From contig MIYU01000012.1 of NCBI GenBank assembly GCA_001875425.1, positions 1 to 39,939 on the forward strand: a DNA stretch of 39,939 bases. The letters are read 5' to 3'. The translations under genes were made by a program, and so were the position numbers. Source of the DNA: Marine Group III euryarchaeote CG-Bathy1. Its GTDB lineage: Archaea > Thermoplasmatota > Poseidoniia > MGIII > CG-Epi1. Below are positions 32,104-39,939 of the stretch, one piece after another (position 1 is the first letter of the stretch; the number at the start of each line of letters is the position of its first letter). Below the pieces are notes generated by a model that had not been told where the DNA came from, searched no databases, and saw only the letters and a list, made by a program, of their open reading frames with translations.

Positions 32104-33824
32104 AATTAAAGGCTGGATTAGAAATTCATCAACAATTAGATAGTCATAAATTATTTTGTAAATGTGAAAGTAATTTAGACAATAATAGAGAAGAGAAGAA
32201 ATTCAGAAGACGATTACATGTTACTAAAAGTGAAATGGGAAAAATAGATACTGCTGCAAAAACAGAAAGAATAAGAAATTTTGAATATGAAACGAGTGAA
32301 TTTGATTGTTTAGTGGAAGCAGATGAAGAACCCCCAAAAGGCCCTAATGAAAACGCTCTGAAGATTGCACTACAAGTAGCTAAAATGCTTGATTCCAAAC
32401 CTTTAGAAGAAATACAATTTATGAGAAAAATAATAGTAGATGGATCGAATACAACTGGATTTCAAAGAACTGCTTTAATTGCAGTTGGAGGAAGATTGAA
32501 AATTGATGGTGAAGATATTGGAATAGAACAGATTTGTCTAGAAGAAGATTCGTGTAGAAAGGGAAAGAAAGAAGATGAATATGTTACTGATAGATTAGGA
32601 ATACCGTTAGTTGAAATAACGACATCTCCTGAATTAAAAAGTCCAAAAAAAGTTAGAGAGGCTGCTAAAGAATTAGGAAATATATTGCGTGCGTGTGGAG
32701 TAAAGAGAGGTATTGGAACTATTCGACAAGATGTGAACATATCAATACCAGAAGGTGAACGTGTAGAATTAAAGGGATTTCAAAATTTAGACATGATGAT
32801 AGAAGTGATAGAAAATGAAGTTAATAGACAAAAAATTCTATCTAAAATTTCGAAAGCTAATGTTGGATCTGTAATGGATGTTGGGAAAATTATTAAATAT
32901 AAAAATGAAGGAGCTATGGCATGTAAAATTTCTGGTTGGAAAGGATTGTTAGGAAATAAAGAATCTGATAATGAACATCCCCGATTGGGTAAAGAATTAT
33001 CAGAATATGCCAAAAAAAGTGGCGTTAAAGGAATAATGCATAGTGATGAATTGCCAAACTATGGAATAGATGAAAATGATGTTAAAACGATTATGAAGGA
33101 ATTAAAATGTGATGATAAAGATTCATTTGTTCTTGTTTTAGGAAAAGAAAAAATAGCAAGAAAGAGCCTAGAAATGGTTAGGAATAGAGCTGAACAAGGA
33201 GGAGTGCCTAAAGAAGTTAGAAAGGTTCTGGAAAATGGAAAAAGTACATTTTTAAGACCTATACCTGGAGCGGCCAGAATGTATCCAGAAACAGACATAC
33301 CTCCTGTTGATTTAAGAGGGATTGAGATATCGAAACCGAGTACGTTAAAAGAGAGAATAGAAAAAATAAAATTGGGTAAAGATATATCGAAACAATTGGT
33401 TGTAAAGGGATTAGATAAGCGATATGAAAATTTGATATCGAAAGGAGTTAATGAAAAAATAATAGCCAGAATTTTATTGAATGAAATGCCGGAAATGAGA
33501 AAGAATGGAATACCAGAACCTGGAGATAAGGAAATATTGAAAATTTTAAAAGAAATAGAAGCTGGAAATATTGCCAAGGAAGGAATATACGAGAATCTGG
33601 TTAAACTTGCAAGAAAGGAAGAAATGAGTCAAGATACGATATCGATGGAAGAATTAGAAAAATATATAATTGAGCTTCTGGAAGAAAAGAAAAGCTTTGT
33701 AAAGGAGAATGGTGGAAGAGCTATGGGGCCGCTGATGGGAATTGTAATGGAAAAATATAGGGGGAAAATTGACGGAATGATTATAAGTCAGAAATTGAAA
33801 GAAGGGATTGAGAGGATAAAATGA
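32100..33824 (+). CDS. gatE: Glutamyl-tRNA(Gln) amidotransferase subunit E
   Basis: With GatD it converts Glu-tRNA(Gln) to Gln-tRNA(Gln) in archaea. 574 residues from GTG 32100, overlapping the previous stop by 4 bp. GatB/GatE features: GLEIHQQLDSHKLFC at the start, FQRTALIAVGG, EEDSCRKG, RLGIPLVEITTSPEL, the GTIRQDVNISI strand, the inserted AspRS-like GAD domain (about 300-350) and IPGAARMYPETDIPP. The C-terminal YqeY-like tail (about 505-570) is present. GatD is not in the window. The shared length is a little short of some archaeal GatE (about 600-630) but no domain is missing. Confidence 0.95.
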   Translation: MKLKAGLEIHQQLDSHKLFCKCESNLDNNREEKKFRRRLHVTKSEMGKIDTAAKTERIRNFEYETSEFDCLVEADEEPPKGPNENALKIALQVAKMLDSKPLEEIQFMRKIIVDGSNTTGFQRTALIAVGGRLKIDGEDIGIEQICLEEDSCRKGKKEDEYVTDRLGIPLVEITTSPELKSPKKVREAAKELGNILRACGVKRGIGTIRQDVNISIPEGERVELKGFQNLDMMIEVIENEVNRQKILSKISKANVGSVMDVGKIIKYKNEGAMACKISGWKGLLGNKESDNEHPRLGKELSEYAKKSGVKGIMHSDELPNYGIDENDVKTIMKELKCDDKDSFVLVLGKEKIARKSLEMVRNRAEQGGVPKEVRKVLENGKSTFLRPIPGAARMYPETDIPPVDLRGIEISKPSTLKERIEKIKLGKDISKQLVVKGLDKRYENLISKGVNEKIIARILLNEMPEMRKNGIPEPGDKEILKILKEIEAGNIAKEGIYENLVKLARKEEMSQDTISMEELEKYIIELLEEKKSFVKENGGRAMGPLMGIVMEKYRGKIDGMIISQKLKEGIERIK

Positions 33825-35023
33825 CTAAACAGGGGTTGATATTAGCTGCTGGTTTAGGAAAGAGAATGGCACCTCTTAGTAATAATTTAGTAAAATCTTT
33901 ACTACCTGTGGCTGGGAAGCCGTTTATTGAATGGCAAATTATGGCATTGCTTGAATCAGAAGTAGAAAAAATATGGATTGTATGTGGAAAGAACAATGAT
34001 GATTTTAAAGAAAAAATAGGCAATGGTGAGAAATATGATATTGAAATTGAATATGTAGTACAGGAAAAACAGACTGGAACTGCAGATGCCTTGCTACAAG
34101 TAAGAGAAAAAATAGTAGGGGATTTTTATTGTTTAAATGGTGACGTAATTGTAAATAAAAAAACATTGAAACTTCTTAATGAAAAGGAAAGGGGAATGGC
34201 AGTTGTAGAAGTTGATGATGTAAGTGCATATGGGTGTGTAAAAGTTGAAAATGGATTTGTAGTTAAAATAATAGAAAAGGAGAATACTGGAAGGGGTATG
34301 ATTAATGCTGGAATTTACAAAATGAATTCAAAAATATTTGAAGCTTTGAATGATATGAAAAAATCTAAAAGAGGAGAATATGAATTAACAACGATTATAG
34401 AAAATGAAAGATTTGAAGTTATTGAAATAGATGAATCTTGGATGGATATTGGAACTCCTTGGAATTTATTAGAAGCGAATGAGATATACATGAAAAGTGT
34501 AGAATCGGAAATAAAAGGAGATGTAGAAGATGGTGTTACAATTAAGGGAGATGTATTTGTATCAAAAGGCGCTGTAATCAAAAGTGGAACATACATAGAA
34601 GGATCTGTTTGGATTGGTGAGGGGGCCGTGATTGGACCTAATGCATACATTAGAGGTGCGACTATGCTAGATGCAAGAACAAAAGTTGGCGCTGCTAGTG
34701 AGGTTAAAAATTCAATAATAATGGAAGGAGCAAAGGTACCACATCACAACTATGTTGGTGATTCTATTATCGGAAGAAATGTAAATTTAGGATCGGGAAC
34801 AAAAATAGCAAATTTGAGATTAGATAAAGGAGAAATCGCGGTAGAACGTGACGGTGAGAAAATAAACACCGGACGAAGAAAATTTGGTGCAATATTAGGA
34901 GATAATGTTTCTACAGGAATAAATTCATCTATCAATGTAGGCACAATAATTGGAAGTGATTCTATAGTTGGTGCTGGAAAAATAGCTTCTGGAACATATC
35001 CAGATGGAAGTAAGATACTCTGA
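33821..35023 (+). CDS. Bifunctional sugar-1-phosphate nucleotidyltransferase/acyltransferase (GlmU-like)
   Basis: 400 residues. N-terminal nucleotidyltransferase domain with the signature LILAAGLGKRMAPLS (about 6-20), substrate loop KSLLPVAGKP and metal Asp in LNGDVIV. C-terminal left-handed beta-helix from about 235 to 400 with hexapeptide turns. This is the archaeal type that makes UDP-GlcNAc (or dTDP-Glc) from sugar-1-phosphates; the usual archaeal 'bifunctional GlmU' has this layout. It overlaps gatE by 4 bp (ATGA) and provides activated sugar for the glycan genes elsewhere in the window. Confidence 0.9.
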   Translation: MTKQGLILAAGLGKRMAPLSNNLVKSLLPVAGKPFIEWQIMALLESEVEKIWIVCGKNNDDFKEKIGNGEKYDIEIEYVVQEKQTGTADALLQVREKIVGDFYCLNGDVIVNKKTLKLLNEKERGMAVVEVDDVSAYGCVKVENGFVVKIIEKENTGRGMINAGIYKMNSKIFEALNDMKKSKRGEYELTTIIENERFEVIEIDESWMDIGTPWNLLEANEIYMKSVESEIKGDVEDGVTIKGDVFVSKGAVIKSGTYIEGSVWIGEGAVIGPNAYIRGATMLDARTKVGAASEVKNSIIMEGAKVPHHNYVGDSIIGRNVNLGSGTKIANLRLDKGEIAVERDGEKINTGRRKFGAILGDNVSTGINSSINVGTIIGSDSIVGAGKIASGTYPDGSKIL

Positions 35024-35077
35024 ATAAAAAATATTTTGCACAACGACATTTTATAGCCACTTCATATTTCCATATTA

Positions 35078-36598
35078 ATGACAGTTACAATTAATGGAAA
35101 TTCGTTAAAAATTGATGAATTGGTGAATGTAGCCAGAAACTCAAAAAAAGTAGAACTTTCTGAAAAATCTTGGAAGAGAATAGAAGAATGCCGAGAGATG
35201 TTAGAAAAGAAAATAGAAGATAATGAGGTTATTTATGGAACTAATACTGGAATAGGAGAGTTTTCAGAAGTTGCTCTAAATGCAGAACAACTGAAAGAAT
35301 TTCAGAAATATTTGATTTACTCTCATGCAGCAGGGATAGGAGACCCTATGGATATTGAAATTGTACGGGGTGCAATGTGTGGCCGTGTAAATGTTCACGC
35401 GAAAGGATATTCGGCCGGTAGAAGGATAGTTACAGAAAGAATGATAGAGGCACTTAATAGAAAAATAACGCCTGTTGTTTGTGAAAAAGGATCTGTTGGT
35501 GCATGCGGAGATTTATCTCCTATGTCTCAAATTGCTCTTGCGATAATGGGAGAAGGGGAGGTTTTCTACAAAGGAGAAAAGGTTCCTGCATCTGTAGCAT
35601 GGAAAAAAGAAAATATAGAGCCATTGGTTCTAGAAGCTAGAGATGGTTTGTCAATAATAAATGGAAGTAACGTACTAACTGCTCTTGCTGCTTTGACAAT
35701 ATATGATACTGAAAAATGGCTAAAATTACAAGACATAGCCGCATCAATGACTCTTGAAAGTTTGATAGCGAATATGAAACCTTATGATGCGAGAATTCAC
35801 AAATTAAGAGGCTTTAGCGGTTCACAAAAAGTAGCTTCGAACATAAATAGAATTACAAGTGAATCTGAAATTCTTGCTGACGAAAATAAAAAAGTGCAAG
35901 ATGCATATTCTATGCGTTCAACACCACAAGTAGCTGGAACGTTAAGAGATACAGTTGATTATGCGAGCAGTCAGGTTTTAACTGAATTGAACGGTGTTGG
36001 AGATAATCCGATATTTTTAACAGAAGATAAAGAAGTACTAACTGGGGCTAATTTCCAGGGAACGCCTGTTGCATTACCTATGGAAAACGTTGGAACTGGA
36101 TTAAGTATGGTTGCTGTATTGTCTGAAAGAAGACTAAATCGTCTTACCAATCCGGCATTATCTGCAGGTTTGCCTCCATTTCTAACAGAAGGTGCAGGCA
36201 TGCATGCTGGGATGATGTTATCACAATACACTGCTGATGCATTAATTGCTGAAACTAGAATTTTATCCCATCCAGCAGCCAATCAATCAATACCTGCTGC
36301 TGCAGATCAAGAAGATTTTGTATCTATGGGAATGACGACTACACAAAAAGTGAGTAAAATTTTGGAAAATTGTTATGGAGTATTGGGCATAGAAATGATG
36401 GCAGCTGCACAGGCTCTTGATTTAAGAGAAGGAAAAATGGCTAAAGGAACTAAAGCAGCACATGATGTTATTAGAAAATATATACCGAAATTAGAAGAAG
36501 ACAGACCTTTGTATAAGGATAATAATAAAATGCTCGAAGTTTTGAAATCTGGTGAGATAATAGATGCAGTGGAAAAAGAGATAGGAAAACTGGATTAA
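35078..36598 (+). CDS. hutH: Histidine ammonia-lyase with Cys in the MIO triad
   Basis: 506 residues. Removes ammonia from histidine to give urocanate. The family landmarks are there: YGTNTGIGEFS, LIYSHAAGIGDP (the SH that marks histidine lyases rather than Phe/Tyr lyases), GSVGACGDLSPMSQ, INGSNVLTALA, QDAYSMRSTPQ and ENVGTG. The MIO cofactor normally forms from Ala-Ser-Gly; here the codons give Ala142-Cys143-Gly144. Cys-containing triads occur in a subset of the family. The ATG at 35078 is about 25 nt from TTTATAG (35051-35057). No hutU or hutI nearby. Confidence 0.93.
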   Translation: MTVTINGNSLKIDELVNVARNSKKVELSEKSWKRIEECREMLEKKIEDNEVIYGTNTGIGEFSEVALNAEQLKEFQKYLIYSHAAGIGDPMDIEIVRGAMCGRVNVHAKGYSAGRRIVTERMIEALNRKITPVVCEKGSVGACGDLSPMSQIALAIMGEGEVFYKGEKVPASVAWKKENIEPLVLEARDGLSIINGSNVLTALAALTIYDTEKWLKLQDIAASMTLESLIANMKPYDARIHKLRGFSGSQKVASNINRITSESEILADENKKVQDAYSMRSTPQVAGTLRDTVDYASSQVLTELNGVGDNPIFLTEDKEVLTGANFQGTPVALPMENVGTGLSMVAVLSERRLNRLTNPALSAGLPPFLTEGAGMHAGMMLSQYTADALIAETRILSHPAANQSIPAAADQEDFVSMGMTTTQKVSKILENCYGVLGIEMMAAAQALDLREGKMAKGTKAAHDVIRKYIPKLEEDRPLYKDNNKMLEVLKSGEIIDAVEKEIGKLD

Positions 36599-37899
36599 TC
36601 TATACTCGCTTCTATTCGTTCTAATGCAGTAGAAACTTCATCTTCAGAAATTATTAATGGAAGGCGGAATCGAATTGAAGTCGGACCGGATTTTAAAGCT
36701 AAAATATTATTCTTAAGAAGCTTGTTAATCATAGTATCTCGGATAGTTCCATCAGGAAGTGTAAAAGCAATAAGTGAACCGATGCCTCTAACATTAGTAA
36801 TTTCATTATGTGAAGCCGCTATATTTCTTAAACCAGAAATGAATTTTTGTCCTTGAATTGAAATATTATTATCGAGATTTTCTGATCTTATAATATCTAT
36901 GAAACGTTTGCTTCTGACCATGTCTACAAGATTACCACCCCATGTGGAATTTATTCTAGAAGAAAGAGAAAACACATTATCTTTGACTTCATCGATTCTA
37001 TCGCTTGCATATATGCCACAAACCTGTGTTTTCTTACCGAATGCAGCTATATCTGGTGCGACACCGTGATGTTGCCATAACCAAGGCTTACCAGAACCCC
37101 AGAAACCCGTTTGGACCTCGTCATATATTAAAAGAGCTTCATTTTGATCTGCATAATTTCTAAGAATTTTGAAAAAATTGGTACGGAAGTGATTATCACC
37201 ACCTTCACCTTGCATCGGTTCAATTATAATTGCAGCTATTCTGTCCTTAAAGGTTTCAAAAGCATTTTCAATATCTTCAATTGATTTAGATTCTTCAGAT
37301 TCTATATCATTAGAAACATTACCATCTAAATCGAAAATTATAGTTGGATTATGAAACCTGGGCCAATTGAATTTTGGGAAAAGAGCTGTTTTGATTGGAT
37401 CTGTATTAGTAATGCTTAATGTATAACCGCTACGACCATGAAAGGCATCTTTTAGATGTAAAATAACTAAATCATCAGCACTGTCTTCTACATTCCGACC
37501 TAGTTTTCTAGCTTTCCAATCGAAAGCAGTCTTCAGAGCATTTTCTACTGCTAAAGCACCTCCTGCGACCCAGAAATGGTGGTTGAAATCGGGAGGAGAT
37601 ACGTGAGTAGCAAAGGCCTCGACAAATTCTGCCATTTCCTTAGTATAAATATCTGAATTAGCTGGATTGTTTGAACCTACCATTGATAATTTTTCAAGAA
37701 AATGGGGGTCGTTCATCATAGGGTGATTATATCCAATAGGCCACGAAGCAAAACTGGTGAAAAAATCGAGATAATCTTCACCTGTACGAGAATCGTGAAG
37801 CCAGACCCCTTGTGATTTTTCTAAATCTAAAACTTGGGGAAAGCCGTCAACTAATTGAAACTGACTGAGTGTTTCATGAACCTGATTTGGATTAACCAT
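36595..37899 (-). CDS. lat: L-lysine 6-aminotransferase
   Basis: PLP-dependent class III aminotransferase; transfers the epsilon-amino group of lysine to 2-oxoglutarate, giving allysine. 434 residues. Landmarks: the N-terminal FFTSFASWPIGYNHP, WVAGGALAVENALKTAFDWKARK, EPMQGEGGDNHFR, LIYDEVQTGFWGSGK and the PLP-lysine segment AFGKKTQVCG (about residue 290), all characteristic of LAT rather than ornithine aminotransferases. Convergent with hutH, overlapping by 4 bp. Upstream, a Toprim gene ends 1 bp before its ATG, so they form an operon. Its pathway role (lysine breakdown or osmolyte synthesis) is not shown by the neighbours. Confidence 0.91.
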   Translation of the reverse strand: MVNPNQVHETLSQFQLVDGFPQVLDLEKSQGVWLHDSRTGEDYLDFFTSFASWPIGYNHPMMNDPHFLEKLSMVGSNNPANSDIYTKEMAEFVEAFATHVSPPDFNHHFWVAGGALAVENALKTAFDWKARKLGRNVEDSADDLVILHLKDAFHGRSGYTLSITNTDPIKTALFPKFNWPRFHNPTIIFDLDGNVSNDIESEESKSIEDIENAFETFKDRIAAIIIEPMQGEGGDNHFRTNFFKILRNYADQNEALLIYDEVQTGFWGSGKPWLWQHHGVAPDIAAFGKKTQVCGIYASDRIDEVKDNVFSLSSRINSTWGGNLVDMVRSKRFIDIIRSENLDNNISIQGQKFISGLRNIAASHNEITNVRGIGSLIAFTLPDGTIRDTMINKLLKNNILALKSGPTSIRFRLPLIISEDEVSTALERIEASID

Positions 37900-38331
37900 C
37901 TAATCTCGATTAACACCTGTGTTTAAATTAAGATTGTCTAAAAATTTTGGTAAATGTTCAACACATTGAATCTCATTTTTTGTCAGAGATGATAGTTTTT
38001 TTCTGAAATTGTTATCCATTATTAAATCACATGAAATGCTGTAACCCTTGATTAAACGGTAAAGGTTTCCTCCAGTTCTATCCCAGTCTGTTAAAATTAT
38101 AAATTTTCCTTTAGGACCTAAAAGATGAGATAACTCATCAACGACATTGATGATTGAATGCCCTCTATTAATTAGTATTATTTGTCCATTGATATTCAAA
38201 TCTCTAAGTGCTTTTTTATCTCGAAGACCTTCTACTAATATTGGATGAGATGAAGATGATAATTTATCCAACAATGTGTGAATTTCTTCATATATTTTTT
38301 GAGAATAAGATGAATTTTTACTCCGATTCAT
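37900..38331 (-). CDS. Small Toprim-domain protein
   Basis: 143 residues. A single Toprim domain: the conserved Glu34 in ILVEGLRDKKAL and the Asp82-x-Asp84 pair in ILTDWDRTGGNL, with helices between. This resembles the archaeal stand-alone Toprim proteins (UPF0292-like), related to RNase M5 and primase catalytic cores; no other domain is present. Nucleic-acid cleavage or processing is likely but unproven. Directly upstream of lat with no gap; a TATA-like element (CTATAAAG region, 38353-38360) lies between it and the divergent ABC gene. Confidence 0.83.
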   Translation of the reverse strand: MNRSKNSSYSQKIYEEIHTLLDKLSSSSHPILVEGLRDKKALRDLNINGQIILINRGHSIINVVDELSHLLGPKGKFIILTDWDRTGGNLYRLIKGYSISCDLIMDNNFRKKLSSLTKNEIQCVEHLPKFLDNLNLNTGVNRD

Positions 38332-38398
38332 TCTATATTAATACATAAAGAAACTATAAAGTTAGCTTTCCCAGTGAAGTGAAACTTAGAAGAGGAAA

Positions 38399-39160
38399 AT
38401 GATTGAAATTCAAAATGTTACACGCTTATATGGAAAAACTGTAGCCGTATCTAAGCTTGATTTGAATATACATAGAGGGGAAATATTCGGTTTACTGGGT
38501 AGTAATGGAGCAGGTAAATCGACAACTATGAAAATGGTTTGTGGATTGTTAAAACCTACAAACGGTACCATACATGTTGGCGGTATAGATGTCAGAAACA
38601 ATCCATTAGCAGTTAAAGCTAAAATTGGTTATCTGCCTGAAAATGCACAATTATATGAAAGATTAACGGGTAAAGAAAATTTAGAATTAATAGGTGCATT
38701 GAGAAAATTATCATCCAACTTAATAGAAGAAAGAATTGAATATTATTCGGAAAAATTGGGATTGGAAAAACATATTTTTTCAGAGGTTGGGTCTTATTCG
38801 AAGGGAATGAAACAGAGATTGGCTATTGCTCAAACTCTGATACATGATCCGGAAGTATTAGTATTGGATGAACCCGCAAGCGGACTTGATCCGAGATATG
38901 TTAAATTGTTAAAAGAATGGATTAGAAAATTAGCCAGGACTGGGTGTACAATAATATTATCTACACATATAACTGAAATAGCTGCAAGTTTGTGTGACCG
39001 GATAGGAATAATAAATAACGGTAGATTGGGTGGAATTGGAACCGTTTCGGATCTAATGATAGCAACTAATTCTAAAAATTTAGAAGATTGTTTTGTAAGT
39101 ATTGTTGAATCAGATGCAACTACTGAGATAACTGAAGGTAGATTCTATAGAACTGATTAG
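38399..39160 (+). CDS. ABC transporter ATP-binding protein
   Basis: 253 residues, one nucleotide-binding domain. Walker A GSNGAGKST (34-42), Q-loop near GYLPENAQLYERLTG, signature SYSKGMKQR (132-140), Walker B VLVLDEP (153-159), H-loop STHITE. Resembles the CcmA/NatA/ABC-2-type exporter ATPases. No permease is nearby in the window; the neighbour is convergent. An AGAGGA stretch 4 nt upstream of the ATG could be a Shine-Dalgarno sequence, unlike most genes here. Confidence 0.93.
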   Translation: MIEIQNVTRLYGKTVAVSKLDLNIHRGEIFGLLGSNGAGKSTTMKMVCGLLKPTNGTIHVGGIDVRNNPLAVKAKIGYLPENAQLYERLTGKENLELIGALRKLSSNLIEERIEYYSEKLGLEKHIFSEVGSYSKGMKQRLAIAQTLIHDPEVLVLDEPASGLDPRYVKLLKEWIRKLARTGCTIILSTHITEIAASLCDRIGIINNGRLGGIGTVSDLMIATNSKNLEDCFVSIVESDATTEITEGRFYRTD

Positions 39161-39792
39161 TAATGAAATCTATCATATCGTGATGATATTTCTGATAATA
39201 TATACTTAGCCCACTGAAGTTTCTTTTTTTTAATTTGGGGGAAGGAGGTGCCTGTATACTTTCCTATTGAATCAAAACTAAAACCTAAAAGTGAAACACT
39301 TGCAGCATCTAATGAAAGGGCCATCAGAATAGAGCGATCCCCATCCGTAAATCCCCCCCAACAATCTAAAGATTCAGAAGGGTAAGTTGAAGTGAGTGTT
39401 GTAAAATTCATTTTTGGAACGTTTTCTATTAGACGTGAAAGATTATCTCCGTGACCATGGATTACTAAAGAAGCACCATTCTTGGTCGCCCAATTAATAT
39501 CTGAGGGGTAACCATCTAAATCACTAACAACGATGTTTGGTATGTGATTCCGTTCTCTAAACGCTTTAACTGCTCCGTCCGCTACAATAGTAAAATCTTT
39601 TGGTAAAATAGTATCTGGAGTTATATCTGCTCCAACAACTACTACATTTTTTCCAGCTATGTTTAAATTGGTAGAGGTGTCTTTTTTAGAAAAACGTGCA
39701 AGTAATCTCTGTGCTACTATTTCTCTTTCGATATTGAAATTAAAATCCTGATTTATCTTATCTTGTAAATCCCACCACCAAGTAAGATTCAT
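39157..39792 (-). CDS. mptE: 6-hydroxymethyl-7,8-dihydropterin pyrophosphokinase, archaeal type (MptE-like)
   Basis: 211 residues of the DUF115/MptE family, which adds pyrophosphate to 6-hydroxymethyl-dihydropterin in tetrahydrofolate/methanopterin synthesis. Key segments: VVVVGADITPDT, VADGAVKAFRERNHIPNIVVSDLDGYPSDI (Asp-rich nucleotide site), GASLVIHGHGDNLSRL and CWGGFTDGDRSILMA. Typical length for the family (about 210-250). Start ATG 39792. The final four bases overlap the end of the ABC gene (convergent). No other pterin gene is in the window. Confidence 0.9.
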   Translation of the reverse strand: MNLTWWWDLQDKINQDFNFNIEREIVAQRLLARFSKKDTSTNLNIAGKNVVVVGADITPDTILPKDFTIVADGAVKAFRERNHIPNIVVSDLDGYPSDINWATKNGASLVIHGHGDNLSRLIENVPKMNFTTLTSTYPSESLDCWGGFTDGDRSILMALSLDAASVSLLGFSFDSIGKYTGTSFPQIKKKKLQWAKYILSEISSRYDRFHY

Positions 39793-39803
39793 GAAAATGA
39801 AAA

Positions 39804-39939
39804 CTAGAGGGGGTTACCTTCATCATCACAAGGAACTTCGTCACCTGAATCTGGATCTATGTAATAGTACGTTCCATCTTCGTCCTCGTAAATTTCGATT
39901 TCTTCTTCGTCCTCATCGTAGTCTGAATCATCATCGCCT
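39804..39939 (-). CDS. Acidic C-terminal end of a protein (gene runs off the window)
   Basis: The last 44 residues of a minus-strand frame, ending at TAG 39804-39806. It is very acidic (DDDSDYDEDEEEIEIYEDED) followed by GTYYYIDPDSGDEVPCDDEG. Such acidic tails with a WYYID/YYYID motif are seen at the ends of some marine archaeal proteins; here nothing upstream is visible, so no function can be assigned. Its stop is 12 bp upstream of mptE. Confidence 0.6.
   Translation of the reverse strand, partial: GDDDSDYDEDEEEIEIYEDEDGTYYYIDPDSGDEVPCDDEGNPL

Noticed and set aside
1-39939. CRISPR arrays, insertion sequences, integrases or prophage genes
   Set aside because: No direct-repeat arrays with spacers, transposase motifs or terminal inverted repeats were seen; gene order and composition look like ordinary chromosome.

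Overview
The window looks like a piece of a marine euryarchaeal genome, most likely Poseidoniales (Marine Group II) or a close relative. Several genes are archaeal or archaeo-eukaryotic: ribosomal proteins L37e, L24e, S28e and L7Ae, prefoldin alpha, FtsY, NMD3, Orc1/Cdc6, the DP1 subunit of DNA polymerase D, GatE and an MptE-type pterin pyrophosphokinase. The marine lifestyle is suggested by secreted proteins with GC..DDGSC repeats and PKD domains and by an AT-rich, densely packed genome. The lineage is inferred from gene content, not from a marker tree. Many genes start 23-28 nt downstream of a TATA-like box with no Shine-Dalgarno sequence, so leaderless transcripts appear to be common. I used that spacing to choose several starts, including GTG and TTG starts.

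Layout. 1-4009: end of a secreted protein gene, a PUA-domain gene, UDP-sugar dehydrogenase, then L37e-purF. 4020-8421: a surface block with a small acidic secreted protein, a secreted phosphodiesterase-like enzyme and a membrane-anchored beta-propeller/PKD protein. 8460-13695: NMD3, a class II fumarase with an extra N-terminal ribbon-helix-helix-like domain and palindromic boxes in its promoter, aldo/keto reductase, inositol-phosphatase family enzyme and PurQ. 13754-17034: Ndk, L24e, S28e, L7Ae, CutA, a DUF4286-like protein, FtsY and prefoldin alpha. 17115-17302: a structured RNA that I interpret as a three-hairpin H/ACA guide RNA. 17373-23305: three glycosyltransferases, a polysaccharide flippase, a PfkB kinase and two tRNAs, pointing to surface glycan or glycolipid synthesis. 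23367-26539: PolD small subunit and Orc1/Cdc6, divergent. 26591-30546: TrkH, TrkA and a DUF368 membrane protein. 30635-35023: a tight operon ending in GatE and a GlmU-like sugar nucleotidyltransferase. 35078-39939: HutH, lysine 6-aminotransferase, a Toprim protein, an ABC ATPase, MptE and the acidic end of another protein.

The two strongest unusual signals are these. (1) 17115-17302: each of three hairpins has a lower stem, a pocket, an upper stem capped by a kink-loop (C[U/G]GA...UGA[U/A]G) and an ACA 14 nt after the pocket. The third pocket is complementary to the universal helix 69 sequence of 23S rRNA. (2) Fumarase 9482-11158: a DNA-binding-like N-terminus on a metabolic enzyme, with four 8-bp near-palindromic boxes in two pairs directly upstream of its own TATA box, which suggests autoregulation by the enzyme itself.
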